Shown: positions 27,088 through 37,950 of the stretch, one piece after another
Layout: each line of letters begins with the position of its first letter
How positions within the stretch are numbered: the stretch's first letter is position 1
NCBI RefSeq assembly: GCF_030053135.1
Contig: NZ_CP125652.1
Span: forward strand, 2,867,001 to 2,931,000
DNA length: 64,000 nt
Direction: 5' to 3'
Source of the DNA: Rhizobium sp. BT04
Lineage (GTDB): Bacteria; Pseudomonadota; Alphaproteobacteria; Rhizobiales; Rhizobiaceae
The notes under the pieces: model-generated
What the model was told of the DNA's origin: nothing
Database searches by the model: none
The model's input: the letters and a program-made list of their open reading frames with translations, nothing else
Made by a program: the position numbers and the translations under genes

Positions 27088-27099
27088 GATAATCTTTGA

Positions 27100-29402
<2,303 letters not shown>

Positions 29403-29410
<8 letters not shown>

Positions 29411-30686
29411 TACCGTTGCGCCAGGCCCTGACATTGACGTGCTGATGAACGACATCGGCCGCAAGGCGAGGGCTGCCGCACGACCGCTGAGCTTTGCGTC
29501 CACCGAGGTCAAGAACAGCGCGCTGAATGCGATGGCCGATGCGATCCTGGCGAACAAGGCTGAGATTCTTGCCGAAAACGCCAAGGACCTGAGGGACATC
29601 GAAGGCACCGAGATGCTCGCCTCCTTTGTCGACCGGCTGACGCTGAACGACAAGCGCATCGCCGAAATGGCCGAGGGAATCCGCGCCATCGCCGCCCTTG
29701 CCGATCCGGTCGGCGAAGTCATTGCCGCCTGGGACCGGCCGAACGGCCTGAAAATCGAGCGCGTCCGCACGCCGCTCGGCGTCATCGGCGTCATCTTCGA
29801 AAGCCGGCCGAACGTCACCGCCGATGCCGGCGCCCTCTGCCTCAAGGCGGGCAATGCCGTCATTTTGCGCTGCGGGTCGGATTCGCGCCATTCATCGCAG
29901 GCTATCCATGCCTGCCTGGTCGAGGGCCTGAAAGCGGCAGGGCTTCCAGAGCATGCTATCCAGCTCGTCCCGGTCACCGACCGCGCCGCCGTCGGCGCCA
30001 TGCTGCGCGGCCTGGACGGGGCGATCGACGTCATCGTGCCGCGCGGCGGCAAGAGCCTGGTCGCCCGCGTGCAGAGCGAGGCCCGCGTGCCGGTTTTTGC
30101 CCATCTCGAAGGCCTTTGCCACATCTATGTCGATGCCTCCGCCGATATCGAGATGGCAAAGCAGATCGTCGTCAATGCCAAGATGCGCCGTACCGGCATC
30201 TGCGGCGCGGTTGAAACCCTGCTCGTCGACGGTGCCGCGATCGGCACGCATCTGACGCCGCTGCTCGAGATTCTCACGGAGGCCGGCTGCGAGATCCGCG
30301 GCTCCGCAACCGTTCTGAAGGTCGCGCCCGGCATGAAGCCGGCGACCGAGGAGGACTGGTCGATCGAATATCTCGACGCGATCATTTCCGTTGCCGTCGT
30401 CGACGGCATATCGGGCGCGATCGCCCATATCCAGACCTATTCCTCGAACCACACCGAGGCTGTCATCGCCGAGGACCCTGACGTCGTTGCGCGGTTCTTC
30501 ACCGAGGTCGATTCGGCGATCCTGCTGCACAATGCCTCGACGCAGTTTGCCGATGGCGGCGAGTTCGGCATGGGTGCGGAAATCGGCATTGCCACCGGCA
30601 AGATGCATGCCCGCGGCCCGGTCGGCGTCGAACAGCTCACCTCTTTCAAATATCGGGTGCACGGCGCCGGACAGACGCGACCCTGA
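29403..30686 (+). CDS. proA: Gamma-glutamyl phosphate reductase
   Basis: Second step of proline synthesis, NADPH-dependent reduction of glutamyl phosphate to glutamate semialdehyde. The 427-residue aldehyde-dehydrogenase-fold protein shows [30 protein letters not shown] and the catalytic-cysteine region [15 protein letters not shown]. It overlaps proB by eight bases, so the two are translationally coupled, as expected for enzymes that channel a labile intermediate. Confidence 0.97.
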
Positions 30687-30705
30687 CGTGGCGATTGGGC
30701 CTGAC

Positions 30706-31341
30706 GTGGTGATTGAGAATGTGGACCGGCACTATCTCCGCATGCCGCACAGCGAGCGCGGCATGGTCGTCGGTCTGTTCGGCGGTTCGTTCAACCCGCC
30801 GCATCAGGGCCACGCGCTCGTCGCCGAGATCGCCCTCAAACGGCTCGGCCTCGATCAGCTCTGGTGGATGGTCACCCCCGGCAATCCGCTGAAGAGCCGC
30901 AACCAGCTCGCTCCGCTTGCCGAGCGCATTGCCGAAAGCGAGCGCATTGCCCCCGATCCCCGCGTCAAGGTCACCGCCTTCGAACAGACGCTCGGCGTCA
31001 GCTATACCGCCAACACGCTTGCCCGCGTCAAGGCGCGCAATCCGCATGTGCATTTCATCTGGATCATGGGCGCGGACAGCCTGCAGACCTTTCACAAATG
31101 GCAGAAATGGCAGGAAATTGCCCGCACCTTCCCGATCGCCGTGATCGACCGGCCGGGTGCGACGCTCTCCTTTCTCTCCTCGAAGATGACGAGGACCTTC
31201 GATTTCGCCCGTGTCGACGAGGATGACGCGCGTGTGCTCTGGAAGAAACCCGCGCCGGCCTGGACCTTCATCCACGGACCGCGCTCCGGCCTGAGCTCGA
31301 CGGCAATCCGCAACGGCTCTGCGCCGGGCAGCTCCGAATAG
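30706..31341 (+). CDS. nadD: Nicotinate-nucleotide adenylyltransferase
   Basis: Converts nicotinate mononucleotide to deamido-NAD in NAD synthesis. The core begins GLFGGSFNPPHQGH (nucleotidyltransferase motif) and ends with GLSSTAIRNG, the ISSTxIR motif. The start is not certain: GTG codons at 30688, 30706, 30709 and 30721 and an ATG at 30742 are in frame, with no strong ribosome binding site; 30706 was chosen because relatives have roughly ten residues before MPHSERGM. It is the last gene of the obgE-proBA-nadD run; the usual partner rsfS is 4 kb away. Confidence 0.93.
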   Translation: MVIENVDRHYLRMPHSERGMVVGLFGGSFNPPHQGHALVAEIALKRLGLDQLWWMVTPGNPLKSRNQLAPLAERIAESERIAPDPRVKVTAFEQTLGVSYTANTLARVKARNPHVHFIWIMGADSLQTFHKWQKWQEIARTFPIAVIDRPGATLSFLSSKMTRTFDFARVDEDDARVLWKKPAPAWTFIHGPRSGLSSTAIRNGSAPGSSE

Positions 31342-31363
31342 GTCGGTTTTTAGGGAAATCCCA

Positions 31364-31489
31364 GAAACGAGAAAGCCCGACGGGGGAGGAGATCCGTCGG
31401 GCTTATGAACTCGATCGACAACTGGGAGGAGGAGTGTTGTCGATCCTACCGAACGGCTATGGGAGGAGGAGATGCCGTTTCGATGAGTC
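31364..31489 (-). ncRNA. Small regulatory RNA with three anti-Shine-Dalgarno hairpin loops (alpha-r14/NfeR1-like)
   Basis: On the minus strand three consecutive hairpins each expose CTCCTCC(TCC)C in the loop: stem 1 at 31450-31482 (CGAAACGGC/GCCGTTCG with one bulge), stem 2 at 31413-31445 (perfect 10 bp, GATCGACAAC/GTTGTCGATC), stem 3 at 31373-31404 (11 bp, AAGCCCGACGG arms). Stem 3 is followed by TTTCTCGTTT and serves as terminator. The architecture, length of about 125 nt and loop sequence match the alpha-r14 family (NfeR1 of Sinorhizobium, the cuckoo-type CCUCCUCCC RNAs), which pair with ribosome binding sites of transporter mRNAs. A TATGAT -10 element sits at 31496-31501 on the minus strand. 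End points are inferred. Confidence 0.85.
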
Positions 31490-31495
31490 TGTTGT

Positions 31496-31501
31496 ATCAT
31501 A
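31496..31501 (-). promoter_or_regulatory. -10 element (TATGAT) of the small RNA
   Basis: TATGAT on the minus strand lies 7 bases before the inferred 5' end near 31489. No TTGACA-like -35 is present at the proper distance, which suggests activator dependence. Confidence 0.55.
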
Positions 31502-31527
31502 TTCCGCAAGAAGGTGAATATCGATTG

Positions 31528-31546
31528 GTGCATTGCAGCAATGCAC
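31528..31546. promoter_or_regulatory. Perfect 19-bp palindrome upstream of the small RNA promoter
   Basis: GTGCATTGC-A-GCAATGCAC has nine-base perfect arms. Its centre lies about 48 bases upstream of the inferred RNA start, a classic activator position next to a promoter with a weak -35. Confidence 0.55.
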
Positions 31547-31752
31547 TGAGTGCAAATCTCCGGAGAGATTTGGCTTCGCCGTTGCCGCTTTTATTAGCAA
31601 CAATTAAAGGAAGCATCCTCTGCCGCCGGGAGTCCCTGCGGTTCGCAGACTGTCTCCGAGTATTTTCGCCCTACCGATCTCGATTTCGGCGGGAGCCATG
31701 CACCTGCCGAATGCGTGAACATTGCGCCGCTGCGAACACGGATCCGGGATCT

Positions 31753-31819
31753 GGTTATATTTTCCTGGATATATCCCTAGCCAAGCCGCACCGCTCGTTA
31801 TATTCGTCGCAATATTTCG
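31753..31819 (+). promoter_or_regulatory. Two ModE-box-like inverted repeats before modA
   Basis: CGTTATATT-N6-AATATTTCG at 31796-31819 fits the ModE box pattern of AT-rich arms with a six-base spacer, and ends 18 bases before the modA start. A second inverted repeat, GGTTATAT-N8-ATATATCC, lies at 31753-31776. A ModE-type regulator is encoded at the end of the cluster, which supports molybdate-responsive repression. No molybdenum-cofactor riboswitch was recognised in the leader. Confidence 0.5.
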
Positions 31820-31837
31820 AATCCCTGGGGAGTGAAC

Positions 31838-32629
31838 ATGCAAAACCGTCGCCAATGGATGAAACTGGCAATTGCCGCGATGGCGGCCCTCTGGCTTGGC
31901 ACAGCAGCGCTTCCGGCGCCGGCCACTGCGGCCGAAAAGCTCACCGTCTTTGCGGCGGCGAGCCTCAAGGATGCGCTCGATGCCGCCAATGCCGCCTGGA
32001 CTGGGGAAAGCGGTAAGGAAGCCGTCGCCTCCTATGCGGCGAGCGGGGCACTGGCCAAGCAGATCGAAAATGCGGCGCCCGCCGATATCTTCATCTCGGC
32101 CGACCGCGACTGGATGGATTACGTCGCCAAGAAGAACCTGATTAAGGCCGACACCCGTTCGGACCTGCTTGGAAACCGGATCGTGCTCGTTGCCGAAAAG
32201 GACAAGGCCAAGCCCGTCGAGATCAAGCAGGATTTCGATCTCGCTGCTTTGCTCGGTGACGGAAGGCTTGCCATGGGTGAACCGAAATCGGTTCCGGCCG
32301 GCAAATACGGCATGGCTGCGCTGGAAAAGCTCGGCGTCTGGAAATCGGTCGAATCCAAGGTTGCCGGCGCCGAAAGCGTCCGTGCTGCCCTTGCCCTCGT
32401 CTCCCGCGGCGAAGCGCCTTATGGCATCGTCTACCAGACGGATGCCGCGGCCGATAAGGGTGTCGCCGTCGTCGGCACCTTCCCGGCCGATTCCCACCCG
32501 CCGATCATCTATCCGATCGCCATCCTGGCTTCGAGCAGGAACCCGGATGCCGCAGCCTATCTCGACTTCCTGAAATCCGATAAGGCCGCCGCTTTCTTCA
32601 CCGCGCAGGGCTTCACCATCCTCAAGTGA
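31838..32629 (+). CDS. modA: Molybdate-binding periplasmic protein
   Basis: High-affinity molybdate-binding protein of 263 residues. The signal peptide (MKLAIAAMAALWLGTAALPA, cleavage near TAA-EK) leads into KLTVFAAASLKDALDA, the first oxyanion-binding motif, then SYAASGALAKQIE and DIFISAD. ATG at 31838 follows GGGGAGTGAAC; a GTG two codons earlier is possible. It feeds molybdate to ModBC for molybdoenzymes and nitrogenase. Unusually, a 370-base gap with a repeat element separates it from modB. Confidence 0.94.
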   Translation: MQNRRQWMKLAIAAMAALWLGTAALPAPATAAEKLTVFAAASLKDALDAANAAWTGESGKEAVASYAASGALAKQIENAAPADIFISADRDWMDYVAKKNLIKADTRSDLLGNRIVLVAEKDKAKPVEIKQDFDLAALLGDGRLAMGEPKSVPAGKYGMAALEKLGVWKSVESKVAGAESVRAALALVSRGEAPYGIVYQTDAAADKGVAVVGTFPADSHPPIIYPIAILASSRNPDAAAYLDFLKSDKAAAFFTAQGFTILK

Positions 32630-32786
32630 TCGAGGGGCGAAATGATGGCGGAATCAACGACCGCAGCGCTGACAAAGTCGGCCAATTATTCTTTCGTCAC
32701 ACTCGGGCTTGTGTCCTAAGCATCCGCATCGATAGATAGCAGATATCAGGCATAGGGCTGATGGGTGTCCGCTTCGTGCCGATGGT

Positions 32787-32961
32787 TGCCCCTCACCCTA
32801 ACCCTCTCCCCGTAAACGGGGCGAGGAGACGTGCCCTGCGAGACGTTGGCGAGGGACGGAGAGGTTGCGGCTATTCCCCTTCGCCCCGCGCGCGGGGTCC
32901 GAAGGACGGGCCGAGACACATGGCTCGACCCCGGTCGGTACCGGCAGGCGGATGAGGGGCA
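32787..32961. repeat. MITE-like repeat element with terminal inverted repeats, between modA and modB
   Basis: About 175 bases bounded by TGCCCCTCACCC and, inverted, TGCCCCTCATCC. Inside are further palindromes (CTCCCCGTAAACGGGG and CGCCCCGCGCGCGGGG-like). It has no coding content and looks like the high-copy intergenic repeats of rhizobia. It splits modA from modB, so it may lie within the operon transcript. Confidence 0.6.
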
Positions 32962-33002
32962 GGCATCGGGTGACACCGGATTTTCCAGGGAGACGGCTGC
33001 AT

Positions 33003-33704
33003 TTGGATATCTTCGGCCTGAGCAACGAGGAATGGACGGCGATCTTGCTCAGCCTGCGCGTCTCGATCGTCGCCATGCTGGCGAGCCTGCCCTTCGGCAT
33101 CCTCGTCGCCCTACTGCTTGCCCGCGGCCGCTTCTGGGGCAAATCGGTGCTGAACGGCATCGTTCATCTGCCGCTGATCCTACCCCCCGTCGTCACCGGT
33201 TTCCTTCTCCTCATCCTGTTCGGCCGTCGCGGTCCGGTCGGCAGCCTGCTCGACCAGTATTTCGGCATCGTTCTCTCCTTCCGCTGGACGGGTGCGGCTC
33301 TGGCCTGCGCCGTCATGGCCTTTCCGCTGATGGTACGCAGCATCCGCCTGTCGATCGAGGCGGTCGACCGCAAGCTGGAGGAGGCGGCTGGAACGCTCGG
33401 CGCCGGTCCCACCTCGGTCTTTTTGACCATCACGCTGCCGCTGATCTTGCCCGGCATCATCACCGGCATGATCCTTTCCTTCGCCAAGGCGATGGGTGAA
33501 TTCGGTGCGACGATCACCTTCGTCTCCAACATCCCGGGAGAAACCCAGACGCTGTCGGCAGCGATCTACACCTTCACCCAGGTGCCGGGCGGGGATGCCG
33601 GCGCGCTGCGCCTGACGCTCGTCGCCGTCGCCATCTCGATGGCAGCCCTGCTCGCCTCCGAATTCCTCGCCCGCCTCGCCGGTCAAAGGATCGATCCGGA
33701 ATGA
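33003..33704 (+). CDS. modB: Molybdate ABC transporter permease
   Basis: A 233-residue permease with five to six helices and the coupling loop [39 protein letters not shown] is the conserved ModB C-terminal stretch. The start is a TTG at 33003 (decoded [11 protein letters not shown]) preceded by AGGGAG at about 11 bases; the long frame from 32865 runs through the repeat element and is artefactual. modC overlaps its stop as ATGA. Confidence 0.93.
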   Translation: MDIFGLSNEEWTAILLSLRVSIVAMLASLPFGILVALLLARGRFWGKSVLNGIVHLPLILPPVVTGFLLLILFGRRGPVGSLLDQYFGIVLSFRWTGAALACAVMAFPLMVRSIRLSIEAVDRKLEEAAGTLGAGPTSVFLTITLPLILPGIITGMILSFAKAMGEFGATITFVSNIPGETQTLSAAIYTFTQVPGGDAGALRLTLVAVAISMAALLASEFLARLAGQRIDPE

Positions 33705-34768
33705 CGCTGATCGTCGAGGCAAAACAGCGGCTCGGCGCCTTTTCGCTCGATGCCGCCTTCACCTCCGAGCGTGGCGTCACCGCGCTGTTCGGCCGCTCCG
33801 GCTCCGGCAAGACCTCGCTGATCCGCATCATCGCCGGCCTCGCCCGTCCGGACGATGGCCGCGTTGTCCTTGACGGCGAGCCCCTGACTGAAACCGCAGC
33901 CGGTATTTTCGTCCCGAAACATCGCCGCCGCTTCGGTTATGTCTTCCAGGAGGCCCGGCTTTTCCCGCACCTCAGCGTTCGCGCCAATCTCTCCTATGGC
34001 CGCTGGTTCGCGGCGAGAGCGGCAGGCGGTGAAAGCTTCGATCGCATCGTCGACCTGCTCGGCATCGAGCCGCTGCTGGAGCGCAGCCCCGCAAAACTTT
34101 CCGGCGGCGAGAAGCAGCGCGTCGCCATCGGCCGCGCCCTTCTCTCCACGCCCCGCCTGCTGTTGATGGACGAGCCGCTCGCCGCCCTCGACGAGGCGCG
34201 CAAGGCCGAGATCCTGCCTTATCTCGAGCGATTGCGCGACGAGACTGACATTCCGATCGTCTATGTCAGCCATTCGATCGCCGAGGTGGCGCGGCTGGCA
34301 AACCAGGTGGTCGTCATGCGCGACGGCAAAGTGGAAGCGACCGGTCCTGCCGTCGACATATTGAGCCGCCCCTCTGCGGCATCCGACCGGAAGGAGACCG
34401 GCGCGCTGTTGGAAGGCACGGTCGAAAGCTTCGACGCGCTTCATCGCCTGTCGACCGTCGCGCTGAAATCCTGCCAGCTGCATATTCCGGGTGCGGCCCT
34501 TGCACCCGGCAAATCGGTCCGCATCCACATTCCCTCCCGCGATGTCATGCTGGCGACGACAAGACCCGAAGGGCTGAGCGCACTGAATATCCTGGAAGCA
34601 AGGATAGAGCAGATATCGCCGACGGAGGACGGAACGGTGGAAATCCGGCTCGATTGCGGTGGCGATATCATTCTTTCCCGCATCACCATGCTCTCCTGCG
34701 AGCGTCTTGATCTTCGACCGGGAAGGGCAGTGTTCGCCGTCATCAAGACGGTTGCCCTGGAGGCCTGA
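33701..34768 (+). CDS. modC: Molybdate ABC transporter ATP-binding protein
   Basis: A 355-residue ATPase for molybdate import. [13 protein letters not shown] is Walker A (residue 30), [15 protein letters not shown] the signature, [15 protein letters not shown]alker B, and the C-terminal 65 residues ([14 protein letters not shown]...) form a Mop/TOBE domain that can bind oxyanion. It ends directly against the stop codon of the convergent regulator gene with no base between. Confidence 0.95.
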   Translation: MTLIVEAKQRLGAFSLDAAFTSERGVTALFGRSGSGKTSLIRIIAGLARPDDGRVVLDGEPLTETAAGIFVPKHRRRFGYVFQEARLFPHLSVRANLSYGRWFAARAAGGESFDRIVDLLGIEPLLERSPAKLSGGEKQRVAIGRALLSTPRLLLMDEPLAALDEARKAEILPYLERLRDETDIPIVYVSHSIAEVARLANQVVVMRDGKVEATGPAVDILSRPSAASDRKETGALLEGTVESFDALHRLSTVALKSCQLHIPGAALAPGKSVRIHIPSRDVMLATTRPEGLSALNILEARIEQISPTEDGTVEIRLDCGGDIILSRITMLSCERLDLRPGRAVFAVIKTVALEA

Positions 34769-35146
34769 TCAGCCGCGCTCGCCCTGCTCCAGGTTGCGCT
34801 TGCCCTCGAGCCAGGCGAGGTCTTCGGCAAGGCTCGTACGCATCGTCTTTTCCATCCGGCGGAAACGCTCGAGCAATTCCTCGCCGAACGGCGTCAACGC
34901 CGCGCCACCGCCCTTTTGCCCGCCGCGCTGCGATTCCACCACGTGTTCGCAGAACATCCGGTTCATCTCGCTGACCAGCAGCCATGCCCGCCGATAGGAC
35001 ATGTCCATCGCCCGCCCCGCCGCCGAGATCGATCCGGTCGCGCGGATATGTTCCAGCAGTTCCATCTTGCCGTGGCCAAGCCGATCCTCGTCCGGGAAGC
35101 TGATTCGCAGGACGGGCACGAGGGTTTTTGCGGCTGAGTCGGTCAT
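34769..35146 (-). CDS. ModE-type winged-helix transcriptional regulator, DNA-binding domain only
   Basis: A 125-residue regulator: LLEHIRATGSISAAGRAMDM followed by SYRRAWLLVSEMNRMF is the ModE/LysR-like winged helix, with GGQKGGGAALTPFGEELLE as the wing. Full-length ModE is about 260 residues with tandem Mop domains for molybdate; these are absent. It could sense molybdate through the ModC Mop domain or another partner, or respond to nothing. ATG at 35146 (MTDSAAKTLV) was chosen over an upstream frame that starts at 35242. The position beside modABC supports a role there. Confidence 0.85.
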   Translation of the reverse strand: MTDSAAKTLVPVLRISFPDEDRLGHGKMELLEHIRATGSISAAGRAMDMSYRRAWLLVSEMNRMFCEHVVESQRGGQKGGGAALTPFGEELLERFRRMEKTMRTSLAEDLAWLEGKRNLEQGERG

Positions 35147-35356
35147 TGAATCCGGAGATCGTGGAATTTGCTGCACTTTACGCTGCGGCACGGAAACTGT
35201 ACACCGCCCGCAATAAGCGGCCCGAGTGGCAATATTCTTCAATTCGGGCGTCGGATCGGATTTTCAGCCGTTCTGTATCTTAGCACGTCTTGAAACATTA
35301 ATGGTTTGATGCCTATCTTAACCATGATCCGGTCTCGATCGGATCTCGTGTTGTGC

Positions 35357-35800
35357 ATGGTTTGTCATTCCAGGAAAGGGAAAAAACTGACAACAGTACA
35401 CGCCAAGGGAAAAACGCTCGCCGTTATCCCGAAGAGTGCGGAACGTGGCGCCGATGCCGCTGCCCGCGCCCTAGAAACCGTCCTCGCCAGCCTCGAGGAC
35501 TCCAAAGCTGAAGATATCGTCACCATCGACATTGCCGGAAAATCGGCGCTGGGAGACTACATGATCGTCGTCTCCGGCCGCTCGAACAGGCATGTCATGG
35601 CGATCTCGGATCATCTGCTCACCGACCTTAAGGATGACGGCCTCGGCACGGCCCGCGTCGAAGGCCAGGAAGGCGGCGATTGGGTCCTGATCGACACCGG
35701 TGACATTATCGTGCACGTGTTCCGTCCCGAAATCCGCGAGTTCTACAACATCGAAAAGATGTGGGCGGCTCCGGATATGGATGAAGAAACACGGCACTGA
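35357..35800 (+). CDS. rsfS: Ribosomal silencing factor RsfS
   Basis: Binds L14 and blocks subunit joining under starvation. The RsfS/YbeB core is visible as LASLEDSKAEDIVTIDIAGK, DYMIVVSGRSNRHVMAI, WVLIDTGDIIVHVF and FYNIEKMW. The start is ambiguous. The ATG at 35357 gives 147 residues, but the best ribosome binding site (AGGAAAGGG) lies 7 bases before a CTG at 35387, where homologues begin (xTTVHAKGKTLAVIP). A CTG start would be unusual. It is followed by rlmH in the conserved order. Confidence 0.92.
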   Translation: MVCHSRKGKKLTTVHAKGKTLAVIPKSAERGADAAARALETVLASLEDSKAEDIVTIDIAGKSALGDYMIVVSGRSNRHVMAISDHLLTDLKDDGLGTARVEGQEGGDWVLIDTGDIIVHVFRPEIREFYNIEKMWAAPDMDEETRH

Positions 35801-35917
35801 CAGGCAGCCGGCATTTGTCCGGCGCCTGAGATGTGGCATTGGCTGGCCGGACAAGTTTAGAAGCCGGCTGGTGGCGCCTTATGCGCCCGATGTGCCGCAT
35901 CAGCGGGGAGCGGAAGA

Positions 35918-36400
35918 ATGCGAGTTGGTCTTTTTGCGGTGGGACGGCTGAAGTCCGGCCCCGAAAAGGACCTTGCGGCCCGTTATTTCGACCGTTTCGC
36001 CAAGGCCGGCCCTGCCGTCGGCCTTGAATTTACCCGTATTGCCGAAGTTGCCGAAAGCCGTGCCTCCAATGCGGACACCCGCAAACGCGAGGAAGCCGCA
36101 CTGCTGTTGAAATCGCTTGCCGATGGCAGCATCCTCATTCTTCTCGACGAACGCGGCAAGGCGCTCGACAGCGAAGCCTTCGCGGGCCTGCTTGGCTCCT
36201 ATCGGGACCAGGGCAAACGCGAACTGACCATCGCCATCGGCGGCGCCGACGGCCTCGATCCTTCCCTCTATGACCGTGCCGACGCCACGCTGTGCCTGGG
36301 CAAGATGACCTGGCCGCATCAGCTCGTGCGCACGCTGATCGCCGAACAGCTATATCGCGCCGTCACCATCCTGTCCGGCCACCCCTATCACCGCGTCTGA
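35918..36400 (+). CDS. rlmH: 23S rRNA pseudouridine-1915 N3-methyltransferase
   Basis: A 160-residue SPOUT methyltransferase acting on assembled 70S ribosomes. The knot motifs are LILLDERGKALDSEAFAGLL, IAIGGADGLDPSLY and the C-terminal QLVRTLIAEQLYRAVTILSG ending HPYHRV. GGGGAGCGGAAG precedes the ATG. It forms a module with rsfS. Confidence 0.97.
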   Translation: MRVGLFAVGRLKSGPEKDLAARYFDRFAKAGPAVGLEFTRIAEVAESRASNADTRKREEAALLLKSLADGSILILLDERGKALDSEAFAGLLGSYRDQGKRELTIAIGGADGLDPSLYDRADATLCLGKMTWPHQLVRTLIAEQLYRAVTILSGHPYHRV

Positions 36401-36519
36401 ATGCGTCGCAATGTCACGCAGCCGTGTTTGCCTCGCCGCCCGTTCTGCGCCGAACGTTCTGGCAAAGCGTGCCAAATCAGCTTAGGCTCCGCGCGATTTG
36501 AGAAAGTGCCCGAACACGC

Positions 36520-37950
36520 ATGACGACAACAGCAACCAGGCGACACCGCATGATCCTGCCGGCGATCGCCGCCAGTGTCGGTGTGGCGGTGATTGCCGTG
36601 TCGGCAAATCCCTTCATCGTTCGAGCACAGGATGCCGCACCCGAGGCAGCACAATCTGCACCGCCGCCGACCGCCGAGCCGGCGCCAGCCGATCCGGCCG
36701 CCGAACTGGCCGCCAAACGCGACCAGACCCGCGCCGAACTCGAAACCCTGTCGAAAACCATCAACCTCTCCGGCGACAAGGTGAGCGCGCTTCAACAGAG
36801 CATCGCCGATCTGGAAAAGAGCACGCAAAGCATTCGCCAGGCGCTGATCGAGTCGGCTGCCCGCCGCAAGACGCTCGACAGGCAGATCCTCGAAAGCGAG
36901 AAGAAGCTAGCCGATCTCGGCGTCAAGCAGGATGGCATCCGCCGCTCGCTGCACGAACGCCGCGGCCTTCTGGCCGAGGTGCTGGCAGCACTCCAGCGCA
37001 TGGGACGCAACCCGCCGCCCGCTTTGCTCGTCACCCCGGATGACGCGCTTGCCTCGGTGCGCAGCGCCATCCTGCTCGGTGCCGTCGTGCCCGGCATCCG
37101 CAAGGAGACCGACAAGCTTGCCGCCGACCTTGCAAGCCTCGCCGCATTGCAGACCGCGAGTGCTGCCGAGAAGGCCGGCCTGACCGCGACGATGACGGAC
37201 GGTATCGAGGAAGAGCGGCGCATGGATCTGCTGCTGGCCGAAAACGACAAGCTCAGTCGCAGCAATGCCGCTGAACTCGCGGCCGAGAAAAAGCGTTCCG
37301 AGGAGCTGGCCGGCAAGGCAACCAGCCTTGAGGGCCTCGTCGCCTCGATGGAATCCGAGATCGCTTCGGTGCGGGACGCCGCCGCGGCCGCCCGCCAGGC
37401 AGAGGAAAACCGCAAGCTGATGACGGACGAGCAGCGCGCCCAGGCCAAGGCGTTGGCCGACAGCGGCGTGCCCGATAAAAACCGCATTGCGCCCGCATAT
37501 CCCTTCGGAGAATTGAAGGCGAAATTGGAGGTGCCCGTTGCGGGCGATATCCTGCGCCAGTTCGGCGATGCCGACGGCACCGGGCACGAGGCCATGGGCA
37601 TGACGGTCGCCACCAATCCGGAGACGGTGGTAACGGCGCCTGCCGATGGCCTGGTGGTTTTCGCCGGCGCATTCCGCAGTTATGGCCAGATGATCATCCT
37701 CGACACCGGCGACGGATACCACCTGGTTCTCTCGGGAATGGATACGATCAATACCCGCCAGGGAAAATTCGTTTTCTCCGGCGAGCCGCTCGCCGTGATG
37801 GGCGCGAAAAGAGTGGCAAGCGCAACTGCATTGGCGCTGGAAACGGACCGGCCAACGCTTTACATTGAATTTCGAAAGGACGGTAAACCGGTCGATTCCC
37901 GGCCGTGGTGGACCGCCAAAGACACTGGAAAGGCACGCAATGATTCGTAG
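36520..37950 (+). CDS. EnvC-like murein hydrolase activator (M23/LytM domain)
   Basis: A 476-residue exported protein: signal or anchor segment at residues 10-32 (cleavage near VRAQ), a Pro/Ala-rich linker, a long coiled coil from about 60 to 310, and a C-terminal LytM domain starting at PAYPFGELKAKLEVPVAGD. The zinc-binding pattern is incomplete: GHEAMGMTV keeps one histidine but not the HxxxD aspartate, and YHLVLSG lacks the second HxH histidine. As in E. coli EnvC, it probably activates amidases instead of cutting peptidoglycan. It overlaps ctpA by 11 bases. Confidence 0.9.
   Translation: MTTTATRRHRMILPAIAASVGVAVIAVSANPFIVRAQDAAPEAAQSAPPPTAEPAPADPAAELAAKRDQTRAELETLSKTINLSGDKVSALQQSIADLEKSTQSIRQALIESAARRKTLDRQILESEKKLADLGVKQDGIRRSLHERRGLLAEVLAALQRMGRNPPPALLVTPDDALASVRSAILLGAVVPGIRKETDKLAADLASLAALQTASAAEKAGLTATMTDGIEEERRMDLLLAENDKLSRSNAAELAAEKKRSEELAGKATSLEGLVASMESEIASVRDAAAAARQAEENRKLMTDEQRAQAKALADSGVPDKNRIAPAYPFGELKAKLEVPVAGDILRQFGDADGTGHEAMGMTVATNPETVVTAPADGLVVFAGAFRSYGQMIILDTGDGYHLVLSGMDTINTRQGKFVFSGEPLAVMGAKRVASATALALETDRPTLYIEFRKDGKPVDSRPWWTAKDTGKARNDS

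Noticed and set aside
31342..31837. Molybdenum-cofactor riboswitch upstream of modA
   Set aside because: No arrangement matching that structure was recognised; the hairpins nearest nadD belong to the minus-strand small RNA.
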